Assembly (NCBI GenBank): GCA_017964325.1
Contig: JAGCSE010000189.1
Span: 1-5,339, forward strand
Direction of reading: 5' to 3'
Origin: Victivallales bacterium
GTDB taxonomy: Bacteria > Verrucomicrobiota > Lentisphaeria > Oligosphaerales > Oligosphaeraceae
Length of the DNA: 5,339 bases
In this document: positions 1-5,311 of the stretch, piece by piece
Numbering within the stretch: the first letter of the stretch is position 1
Layout: the number at the start of each line of letters is the position of its first letter
Notes under the pieces: generated by a model
The model's input: only the letters and a program-made list of their open reading frames with translations
Databases searched by the model: none
Told to the model about the DNA's origin: nothing
Made by a program: the position numbers and the translations under genes

Positions 1-341
1 GCCGGAGCCAAGACCCCGGCCTGCACGAGCCAGCACGTCCACGTCGGAGTCGAAGACTTCACGGCGGCGCAAATCGCGAACTTCGCGAGAATCTGGTACA
101 AGCAAGAGAAGCTCATCCTCAAGGCGGTCGGAACCCTGCCGAGCCGCCTCGCACACTACACGAAGCCGACCGACCGCGAGTTCATCGACCGCCTCGAGCA
201 GATGAAGCCGCAGACCCGCCAACAGCTGAACATCGCCTGGTACGGATACGCGAATCCGCGTCCGGCACACTACGACAGCACCCGCTACCGCGCCATCAAC
301 CTCAACAACGTCTGGACCACGGGGACGGTCGAGCTGAGGTG
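1..341 (+). pseudogene. Putative amidoligase, 5' portion, interrupted by the mobile element
   Basis: Frame 1 is open from the window edge, so the true start lies upstream. The translation contains HVHVGVEDF (codons 14-20 and on), a helical stretch (FARIWYKQEKLILKAVG), then RYRAINLNNVW and TGTVELR just before the break. A conserved H-x-H, an Arg-x-x-x-Asn and a TvEfR motif followed by an NGT-like segment fit the Amidoligase_2 family (glutamine-synthetase-like COOH-NH2 ligases thought to form amide or isopeptide bonds). Family assignment is by motif recall, not a search. Coding is GC-rich, unlike the element. The break falls inside the codon after VELR. In the interrupted allele the frame runs on through the inverted repeat to a TAG at 505-507, giving about 55 foreign residues. 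The conserved C-terminal part is lost, so the product is probably inactive. Confidence 0.75.
336..341. repeat. Target-site duplication, left copy (GAGGTG)
   Basis: GAGGTG here is repeated exactly at 5108-5113. The next bases differ on both sides (T versus A before, T versus C after), so the duplication is exactly 6 bp. It is host sequence, encoding part of the Leu-Arg-Cys run of the amidoligase. Confidence 0.9.
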
Positions 342-452
342 TTATGAGAACAACGATGTTATGGGAACAAGGAGATTTTTCAAGCACAAAAGCTTAAAGA
401 CAAGTTCCCATTATTTTCATCGGAAGCCTTGCCGGATAGGAGTGTGGCAAAA
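342..452 (+). repeat. Left terminal inverted repeat, 111 bp
   Basis: This segment matches the reverse complement of 4971-5081 at 108 of 111 positions with no gaps. The mismatches are in AGCTTAAAG/AGCTCAAAG, GAAGCCTT/GAAGTCTT and CCGGATAGG/CCGGGTAGG. It contains the end motif TTATGAGAAC at 342-351, a second copy TTATGGGAAC at 359-368, and an inverted relative GTTCCCATTA at 404-413. These are likely binding sites for the element's recombinases or transposase. The inner edge lies 31 bp from the stop codon of the third recombinase gene. Confidence 0.95.
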
Positions 453-469
453 CTTCCGATTTCTTTTTT
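421..469 (+). terminator. Possible intrinsic terminator at the left inner edge
   Basis: Read on the plus strand, CGGAAG (421-426) pairs with CTTCCG (453-458), and TTGCC (429-433) pairs with GGCAA (446-450) inside it across a 2x2 internal loop, leaving a 12-base apical loop. A T-rich run, TTTCTTTTTT (460-469), follows at once. It could stop transcription entering from the interrupted amidoligase before it runs antisense into the recombinase genes. The outer stem exists only at the left end, because the right repeat ends before the CTTCCG arm. The large loop and internal bulge make it modest. Confidence 0.4.
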
Positions 470-483
470 CCAATGCAACTGGC

Positions 484-1482
484 CTACAGATTTTCAAGGA
501 AGCTTAGTCTGTCCTTCGTAACATGATATCTTTTTGATGCAAAGGCAGGGATGCTGATTTCATTTTTTGCCAATGCTTTCCGTTTCATATCAAGATCCGC
601 CTCTGCGTATCCATGGGTCGTTTCAATGGAGACATGTCCAAGCCAAAGGCGGATGGTATTGATGTCAACTCCCGATTTAAGCAGATGCATTGCCGTTGTG
701 TGTCGTATAACATGCGGTGTTATGTGCTTTTCACGAAGGGGCGGGTGATTTTGGACAGCACGAGCGTATATTGACTCCAGAATACGCGTAATGCCTTTTC
801 TTGTAATCCTATTACCACATTTGTTTAAGAAGACCGGTTCATTTTCGAGCTTGATTCTATCTCTGAGCAGGCCCCTCAAAACTTTCACGGTATCCTCCCA
901 AAGCGGTATTGTCCTTTCCTTCTTTCCTTTTCCCATCAATGTTACATACGGCATCCCATGCAGATGCAACTGGTTTATATTTAGTTCCGATACTTCGCTG
1001 ACACGTGCGCCTGTATTGTACATAAACAGCAGAATTGCATAATGCCGCAATCCATTATCAGTATTTCTGTCCGGCACTTTAAGGAGCTCTCTCATTTCAT
1101 CCGCTTCGAAGTGGGCGATCAGTCTCTTCATGACCTTGCGTTCTCCGATACACAATACCATCGACGGTATGTCCGCGTCCTGAGGGAAACGTCTGCATAC
1201 ATACCTTGCCAATGACTTCAAAACAGCAAGATGATGGTTGCAGGTTCTGTTGCTCCACGAGAGTTTCTTTGAATATTCCTCTATGAAGTCCAGAACATTT
1301 TTATCCGAGATGTCATCAATTTCGGATGTCCATCTGCCTCTTTCATGGAGGAACGTACAGAATTTCGAGATTGTAAGCGCATATGAATCAATGGTATTTG
1401 GGCTCGCTTCCTTCTCACATTCAAGTCTTTTATGAAAGAAATCTCTCAGACACAATGTCAGTTTTCCGGTTTCGTTTTTCAT
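484..1482 (-). CDS. ritC: Tyrosine recombinase, third gene of the trio (RitC-like)
   Basis: This encodes a 332-aa site-specific recombinase of the phage-integrase/XerCD fold, which cuts DNA through a 3'-phosphotyrosine link and exchanges strands. An N-terminal SAM-like core-binding domain (about 10-100; SPNTIDSYALTISKFCTFL) precedes the catalytic domain (about 120-305). Catalytic residues are Arg160 (TGARVSE), Lys185 (GKGKKER), His257 and Arg260 (PHVIRHT), His283 (LGHVSIETT) and Tyr292, spaced as in XerD; all are present. I chose the ATG at 1482 because GAGG (1490-1493) lies 7 bases upstream. A TTG at 1488 overlapping the previous stop is the alternative and would add two residues. It begins 2 bp after the second recombinase stop (TGA-CA-ATG), so translation is probably coupled. 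The symbol follows the RIT naming by position and is an inference. Confidence 0.9.
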   Translation of the reverse strand: MKNETGKLTLCLRDFFHKRLECEKEASPNTIDSYALTISKFCTFLHERGRWTSEIDDISDKNVLDFIEEYSKKLSWSNRTCNHHLAVLKSLARYVCRRFPQDADIPSMVLCIGERKVMKRLIAHFEADEMRELLKVPDRNTDNGLRHYAILLFMYNTGARVSEVSELNINQLHLHGMPYVTLMGKGKKERTIPLWEDTVKVLRGLLRDRIKLENEPVFLNKCGNRITRKGITRILESIYARAVQNHPPLREKHITPHVIRHTTAMHLLKSGVDINTIRLWLGHVSIETTHGYAEADLDMKRKALAKNEISIPAFASKRYHVTKDRLSFLENL

Positions 1483-1484
1483 TG

Positions 1485-2417
1485 TCAATCCTCAATCGGG
1501 GTGAATTTCTCAAGCACGTTTGCCAGTAGCTGCTCGGATGAATCCAGGTAATATGTCGTGTTGTCGTAATGTACATGCCCCATATACGTTGAAAGATGAG
1601 GCAGATATGCTTGGACTGGCAACCCTTTTCTTTGCCATTCAACGACCTTTCTTATTGCAAAGGTATGGCGCATATCATGGATTCGCGGTTTTGGTCGCCC
1701 CTCGTCCCCAATTCCGAGTTGGCGTAAAACCTTGTTAAATCTCCCGTTGAATCCCGAATACGAGAAAGGATTTCCTTTCAGAGACTGGAATACATATTCC
1801 GATTGCGGATTTGGGCGTAGCTTAAGCCATCTGCGCAGTGCGGCACAAGTGCTTTCATGGATTGGAACTAAGCGGTTCTTCCGAAACTTCGTTTCCTTAA
1901 TGATCAGAGTCCTGTTCTGGAAATCAATGTTTTGAATCTTCAGCGAAAGAAGCTCGCTGACCCGAATGCCCGTGCAAAACAGTAGACCAATCATACATTT
2001 CCAGCGGACCGTGCAGGCATGGCTCCATTGACTGTTTTCCTTGTCCGCTTCCATGAGTGCCATTATTTCCTGATCCGAATATACATATGCCGTATGCTTA
2101 TGATATTTGGCATCTACTATCTGCACGGCAATCTCGGGCAAAGAAGCGTCATATGCACGACAGTATTCGTAGAAATTATGCAGAAGCCGATAACGTTTTC
2201 CCCGCTGAACTAAGCCCACGTTTCCAGACATGCAGTACTTTTCGAAGCCATCCTGGGAAAGGAGTGGTTCGATTTTGTTTTCAAAGCAAAAATTATCATA
2301 TGCCTTGAGTATCTTTTCTTCGGTTACAAAACCTCTTCCAATCTTTTCCCTCATAAACTGGACATATTTGATGATTTGAGGGGCAAGATCCGTCTTCATG
2401 ATGACTTTCTTTGGCAT
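1485..2417 (-). CDS. ritB: Tyrosine recombinase, second gene of the trio (RitB-like)
   Basis: This encodes a 310-aa tyrosine recombinase. Residues about 10-100 form the helical DNA-clasping domain and about 110-300 the catalytic domain. Visible active-site residues are Arg152 (CTGIRVSELL), Lys177 (ETKFRKNR), His247 and Arg250 (IHDMRHT), His281 (YMGHVHYDNTTYY) and Tyr290, nine residues after the His as in the family; Tyr289 is adjacent. The start ATG lies one base after the stop of the first recombinase (TGA-C-ATG), with GGGAGA (2424-2429) six bases upstream, buried in the end of the preceding gene. That arrangement points to translational coupling and a co-produced set. Its catalytic domain differs clearly in sequence from its two neighbours, so the trio is not a recent tandem duplication. 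The family call is very secure; the ritB name rests on gene order. Confidence 0.92.
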   Translation of the reverse strand: MPKKVIMKTDLAPQIIKYVQFMREKIGRGFVTEEKILKAYDNFCFENKIEPLLSQDGFEKYCMSGNVGLVQRGKRYRLLHNFYEYCRAYDASLPEIAVQIVDAKYHKHTAYVYSDQEIMALMEADKENSQWSHACTVRWKCMIGLLFCTGIRVSELLSLKIQNIDFQNRTLIIKETKFRKNRLVPIHESTCAALRRWLKLRPNPQSEYVFQSLKGNPFSYSGFNGRFNKVLRQLGIGDEGRPKPRIHDMRHTFAIRKVVEWQRKGLPVQAYLPHLSTYMGHVHYDNTTYYLDSSEQLLANVLEKFTPIED

Positions 2418-2418
2418 G

Positions 2419-3702
2419 TCACTTCTCCCAGTTGCATTTCGGAAAAGGCGTTACGACTTTTCTCAGGTTTTTCATGTCTGTCTTCGCATATATCCTGGTC
2501 GTTTCGATGCGGGTATGTCCAAGGATATCCGCGGCCTCTTTGTAAGAGACTCCGCGGTTAACAAGGAATGTTGCGAGGGTATGACGCAACATGTGCGATC
2601 CACGCCGACAGGTCCTTTGTATGCCGCTCCTGATTACGTTCTGTGTCACGATGGTCGTCACTCCCGAGGAGTTTGCGAACCCTGTGTACGGAGCCTTTGT
2701 TTTGATGAACAGCGTCTTGCAGGACGTCTTGGGCCTGGCGTTTCGGCAGTAGTCCTCAAGGGCAAACAGAGCCAAATCAGACAACGGCATCTCACGTTCC
2801 TTTTGGGTTTTACACGAAAAAACAGTGAGAGTGCGCCGCCGCCAGTGCACACTACTGGTCGTTAGAGCTATCAACTCTGAGGCTCTTATCCCCGTTGTCG
2901 CAAGGATGACGAGAACTGCATAATCCCTTTTCCCGACAAGGGTAGTACGGTCGGGAGTATCAAGTAGCCTCTGGAGCTGCTTTTCAGTCAAAGCATGTGG
3001 AATTTCCGCCAGCCTCCAATGCATGTGCGACGGAATGATATGCCCAAGATCCCGGGGCAGGACCCTATCCCAGGTCAGAAAACGAAGGAAAGTACGCATG
3101 GTAGAAGTTATGGCGCTCTTCCAGTTGTGACTGTCGCGCACGTCAAGCAACATAGTTGTGATGTCCAAGGCCTCCCCCGCGGTCAGCTTTTCTAATTCCA
3201 GCACACCGTTGTTCTGTTGCCGCCTAAGAGACAGTATCCTTCTGGCAAGTATAAGATGATTCTTGATAGCTCTATCTCCCAGTGCGCGTATGCGCCTCAG
3301 ATATTCCTCGTAACGGATGAGAAGACCGTCTGGCGATTCGGAGGAATAAGCCTTTTTTTCCTCTTTCATAATCCCCTTCTTCTTCAAGAACTGTACAATT
3401 TTTTTCATGGCAGCGCGCTCTCCTCGGAAATCATAATGATTGGGCCGCTCACAATTGCAGACGGGAAGATGGTTTGTCAGGAAGTCATTGATCTGATCCA
3501 TATTGATTTCCTCAATGTTTTCAATTCCTTTCCATAGCATGTACCTGCTGAAATGAGCCGCGCCCTTCAACAGGTGCCTTGCCGTCCATTTTGAATAACC
3601 TTCGTCTTTGATTTCCCCCGCCAGCTCGTCAATAAACTCGCCAAGCGGTCCCAGCCTCATCTGGTACAGTGTTCTAGGGCAACAGAAGTAGTGCTCAAGC
3701 AT
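2419..3702 (-). CDS. ritA: Tyrosine recombinase, first gene of the trio (RitA-like)
   Basis: This encodes a 427-aa tyrosine recombinase, longer than its partners because of an extended N-terminus. Residues 1-115 hold an extra helical region (GPLGEFIDELA, EGYSKWTARHLL) and a CNCERPNHYDF segment. A core-binding domain follows at about 124-215 and the catalytic domain at about 235-415. Active-site residues are Arg273 (TTGIRASEL), Lys298 (CKTQKERE), His370 and Arg373 (SHMLRHT), His396 (LGHTRIETT) and Tyr405. The ATG at 3702 has AAGGAG (3709-3714) six bases upstream and is the best start. An upstream in-frame ATG at 3759 would add 19 residues but lies inside the intergenic dyad and has no ribosome binding site. 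It leads the three-gene operon and is divergent from the transposase gene. A longer first gene followed by two shorter ones fits the RIT pattern; the name is given by position. Confidence 0.92.
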   Translation of the reverse strand: MLEHYFCCPRTLYQMRLGPLGEFIDELAGEIKDEGYSKWTARHLLKGAAHFSRYMLWKGIENIEEINMDQINDFLTNHLPVCNCERPNHYDFRGERAAMKKIVQFLKKKGIMKEEKKAYSSESPDGLLIRYEEYLRRIRALGDRAIKNHLILARRILSLRRQQNNGVLELEKLTAGEALDITTMLLDVRDSHNWKSAITSTMRTFLRFLTWDRVLPRDLGHIIPSHMHWRLAEIPHALTEKQLQRLLDTPDRTTLVGKRDYAVLVILATTGIRASELIALTTSSVHWRRRTLTVFSCKTQKEREMPLSDLALFALEDYCRNARPKTSCKTLFIKTKAPYTGFANSSGVTTIVTQNVIRSGIQRTCRRGSHMLRHTLATFLVNRGVSYKEAADILGHTRIETTRIYAKTDMKNLRKVVTPFPKCNWEK

Positions 3703-3731
3703 TGTTTTCTCCTTGTGATTAAGGTTTGCCT

Positions 3732-3757
3732 GTTGGTCGGGAACGCCCCGAACCAAC
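3732..3757. promoter_or_regulatory. Intergenic dyad 1 between the divergent genes (operator or recombination site)
   Basis: GTTGGT (3732-3737) pairs with ACCAAC (3752-3757) and CGGG (3738-3741) with CCCG (3747-3750), with one unpaired A and a 5-base centre. The core GGGAACGCCCC closely matches the core of the right-end palindrome (GGGAACGTCCCC read on the minus strand). It lies about where minus-strand transcription toward the first recombinase would start. It may be an operator bound by an element protein, or an internal recombination site. It is less likely a simple transcript hairpin, because its core is shared with the terminus. Confidence 0.55.
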
Positions 3758-3761
3758 AATT

Positions 3762-3767
3762 GTTATA
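3762..3767 (-). promoter_or_regulatory. Candidate -10 element for the recombinase operon
   Basis: The minus strand reads TATAAC here, five of six matches to TATAAT, about 60 bases before the first recombinase start codon and just upstream of dyad 1. No good -35 hexamer is seen at 15-18 bases, so the promoter may be weak or need an activator. Confidence 0.35.
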
Positions 3768-3782
3768 GAAAAGTTTTTGCAC

Positions 3783-3804
3783 AATGATGGGCATTGCCAC
3801 CATT
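3783..3804. promoter_or_regulatory. Intergenic dyad 2
   Basis: AATGATGG (3783-3790) is inverted as CCACCATT (3797-3804) with one mismatch around a 6-base centre. It lies upstream of both candidate promoters, overlapping the expected -35 region of the recombinase operon and of the transposase gene. That is a suitable place for a regulator that acts on both. No binding protein can be identified from the sequence. Confidence 0.35.
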
Positions 3805-3822
3805 TTGTACTATATTTATTTT
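3794..3822 (+). promoter_or_regulatory. Candidate promoter for the transposase gene
   Basis: TTGCCA (3794-3799, five of six to TTGACA) and TATTTT (3817-3822, four of six to TATAAT) are separated by 17 bases, 35 bases before the transposase start codon. The -35 box overlaps dyad 2. The surrounding run is very AT-rich, so other -10 placements are possible. Confidence 0.35.
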
Positions 3823-3857
3823 ACTTTCTTCATTTCACTTTTTCAAAGGAGGACAAC

Positions 3858-4970
3858 ATGAAGGCCGGTCAGATACTTGAAGAACTTAATGCGTTCATGG
3901 GCAGGATGCGCGAGAATGACTCCAGCGATCCTGTCGAGAATATGCAGGCGGCGATAGACTACCTGCTTGAAAAACTGCACATCTACGAGAAAAAGTACTG
4001 CGAGGCGACAGGCAAGAAACGCCCCGACCTTGATGACAACGACCGGCGACGTCTGGCCGCCAGGGCTCGTATCATGAATCCGAGCATGCTTGATGCTGTC
4101 GAGGACACATGGATGCCGGACACGCTGATGACATGGTACAGGAAGCTGATAGCGGACAAATACAACAGCTACAAGGGAGAGGGAAAACGAGGTGGACGAC
4201 CGCCGATTCCAATAGAAATCGTCGACACTGTAATTCGGATTGCGAGAGAGAATCCGAGCTGGGGATACGAGCGTGTCGCCAGTTATTTGGCCTACCTCGG
4301 TCATCCCCTCAGCGCTAGGACAGTAAAACGCATCATGAACGAGCAGGGGCTCTTTCCGACAGACTGGACACGAAAAGGTGGCTGGCAGCGTTTCTTCGAT
4401 GCACACCGGAATGTCCTTGCGTCATGCGATTTTACCACATATGAGCTTCTTACGCCAAATGGACTTGTCCGTGAGCATATCCTTTTCTTCGAGGATGTAA
4501 CGACCCGGGAGGTGTGGCTTGGGGGAATCACGCATAATCCAGACGGCGACTGGATGGCCCAGGTCGCCAGAAACCAGACGGACATCTTTGACGGCAAGCT
4601 CAACGGTATGAAATATCTCATCCATGACGGCGATCCTCTGTACAAGGGACGTTTTACCCAATACATAACCCAATCGGGCTGCAAGGCCAAGTGCCTCCCT
4701 CCGAAGTCACCCGAGCTCAACAGCTACATTGAGTCTTTCATCAAGACCATTAAGGCCGAATGCCTGAATCATTTCATCCTGCAGACAGAGGAACAGCTTC
4801 GCTATGTTGTGTTGCAATACCTTGAATATTACAACCATGAACGGCCTCATTCCGGCATCGGAGGTGTAATGATACATCCTTTGCCGCAGGACGAGGACGG
4901 CGAAATAACCATGTTTTCGCGGCTTGGAGGCTTCCTGAAATCATATCGAAGAACAAAAGCTGCATCCTGA
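3858..4970 (+). CDS. DDE transposase with integrase (rve) core
   Basis: This encodes a 370-aa transposase of the retroviral-integrase-like superfamily. An N-terminal region (1-105) of unknown fold is rich in charged helices. A winged or HTH DNA-binding segment spans about 111-165 (GRPPIPIEIV, NPSWGYERVASYL, LSARTVKRIMNEQG). The rve core spans about 180-335, with catalytic candidates Asp191 (SCDFTTYEL), Asp257 (LIHDGDP) and Glu292 (NSYIESFIKTIKAECL), 34 residues lying between the last two. The end of the core carries YYNHERPHSGIG, as in IS3/IS481-type proteins. It is one uninterrupted frame, with no OrfA/OrfB frameshift. The ATG at 3858 follows AAGGAGG (3846-3852) by five bases; an in-frame ATG at 3726 would add 44 AT-rich, implausible residues. 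Its stop abuts the right inverted repeat and no private inverted repeats bracket it, so it looks like a core part of this element rather than a separate insertion sequence. Confidence 0.9.
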   Translation: MKAGQILEELNAFMGRMRENDSSDPVENMQAAIDYLLEKLHIYEKKYCEATGKKRPDLDDNDRRRLAARARIMNPSMLDAVEDTWMPDTLMTWYRKLIADKYNSYKGEGKRGGRPPIPIEIVDTVIRIARENPSWGYERVASYLAYLGHPLSARTVKRIMNEQGLFPTDWTRKGGWQRFFDAHRNVLASCDFTTYELLTPNGLVREHILFFEDVTTREVWLGGITHNPDGDWMAQVARNQTDIFDGKLNGMKYLIHDGDPLYKGRFTQYITQSGCKAKCLPPKSPELNSYIESFIKTIKAECLNHFILQTEEQLRYVVLQYLEYYNHERPHSGIGGVMIHPLPQDEDGEITMFSRLGGFLKSYRRTKAAS

Positions 4971-5081
4971 TTTTGCCACACTCCTACCCGGCAAGACTTC
5001 CGATGAAAATAATGGGAACTTGTCTTTGAGCTTTTGTGCTTGAAAAATCTCCTTGTTCCCATAACATCGTTGTTCTCATAA
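4971..5081 (-). repeat. Right terminal inverted repeat, 111 bp
   Basis: Reverse-complement partner of 342-452, with 3 mismatches. It starts at the base after the transposase stop codon (TGA 4968-4970), so the transposase gene and the repeat form one compact unit. The outer edge is not the element boundary: 26 further bases separate it from the target duplication, unlike the left end. Confidence 0.95.
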
Positions 5082-5107
5082 GCTCTGTTATGGGGACGTT
5101 CCCATAA
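5082..5107. repeat. Right-end extension with a 20-bp near-palindrome
   Basis: These bases lie between the right inverted repeat and the target duplication and have no counterpart at the left end. Positions 5088-5107 read TTATGGGGACGTTCCCATAA, a dyad whose two 10-bp arms differ at one position. Each arm is a copy of the end motif TTATGRGAAC, so the segment looks like two element ends joined head to head. The element terminus CCCATAA is its outer arm. It could be a recombinase site, a remnant of an earlier junction, or a second, outer end. A role is inferred, not shown. Confidence 0.75.
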
Positions 5108-5113
5108 GAGGTG
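5108..5113. repeat. Target-site duplication, right copy (GAGGTG)
   Basis: Exact match to 336-341. Using this copy as the junction gives the restored codons CTG AGG TGC CAC AAT GGA and an open frame to the amidoligase stop, so the duplication is real rather than a chance hexamer. Confidence 0.9.
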
Positions 5114-5300
5114 CCACAATGGAACCAATCATGCCGGCCACGCAAAATTCGCCTGCCTCCTCGCCCTCCTGATCGCCGCCAAGGCCAAGACCGCGAAGTG
5201 TGCGAGCACGAAGAAGCCGCGCGAATACAACGAGCAGAGCGCGGCCTACGACATGAGAGTGTTCCTCCTCCAGCGTTTCGCTTCTGATTCAACCGCCTGA
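5108..5300 (+). pseudogene. Putative amidoligase, 3' portion, displaced by the mobile element
   Basis: This is the remainder of the gene broken at base 341. Joined through a single GAGGTG copy, the reading frame continues as VELRC-HNGTNHAGHAKFACLL, runs through an Ala/Leu-rich helix and a Lys/Arg-rich stretch (KKPREYNEQS), and ends at TGA 5298-5300. The NGTNHAG segment right after VELR matches the usual continuation of amidoligase domains (EfR..nGT.hag) into a hydrophobic helix, which supports both the family call and the junction. No start codon with a clear ribosome binding site lies at its beginning, so it is probably untranslated here. The exact frame restoration is strong evidence that the insertion was simple, with no deletion of host bases. 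Confidence 0.78.
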
Positions 5301-5311
5301 AGAACCAACCG

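Larger units (their letters stand above)
342..5107. mobile_element. RIT-like transposon carrying a tyrosine-recombinase trio plus a DDE transposase
   Basis: The boundaries are set by three independent observations. A 6-bp direct repeat GAGGTG flanks the element. Removing the interior plus one repeat copy restores the amidoligase frame. The ends begin TTATGAGAAC (left) and, read inward, TTATGGGAAC (right). Inside are 111-bp inverted repeats, three tandem tyrosine recombinases on the minus strand and one rve/DDE transposase on the plus strand, with no other cargo. Three adjacent tyrosine recombinase genes bounded by inverted repeats is the definition of RIT elements; a DDE transposase within the same repeats is not part of the basic RIT plan as I know it. 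Near-identical repeats, intact catalytic residues and intact target repeats suggest recent and possibly active transposition. Base composition is lower in GC than both flanks, which suggests acquisition from another background. Confidence 0.9.

Noticed and set aside
202..507. Separate small gene starting at 202
   Set aside because: It is an internal Met in the amidoligase frame that runs on into the inverted repeat; no independent start signal is seen.
3703..3759. Longer start for the first recombinase at 3759
   Set aside because: No ribosome binding site, overlaps the dyad and candidate promoter, and AAGGAG sits just ahead of the ATG at 3702.
3726..3857. N-terminal extension of the transposase from an upstream in-frame ATG
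   Set aside because: The extension is translated from AT-rich promoter-like sequence, lacks a ribosome binding site and crosses dyad 1. The ATG at 3858 has a near-perfect Shine-Dalgarno.
484..4970. Tn554-type transposon (TnpA, TnpB, TnpC)
   Set aside because: In Tn554 two genes are tyrosine recombinases and the third is an unrelated small protein, with no long terminal repeats. Here all three have full recombinase active sites and there are 111-bp inverted repeats.
3720..5081. Transposase gene as a separate insertion sequence nested in a RIT element
   Set aside because: No inverted repeats or target duplication bracket it. The only shared short string (TTGCCAC at 3794-3800 and 4973-4979) is direct and too short, and the right boundary is the shared repeat of the whole element.
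4847..5292. Minus-strand open frames across the right inverted repeat and the right flank
   Set aside because: They read antisense to the transposase end, the repeat and the amidoligase 3' part. Their similarity to the left-end frame is only the inverted repeat translated, and the rest is the shadow of GC-rich coding DNA.
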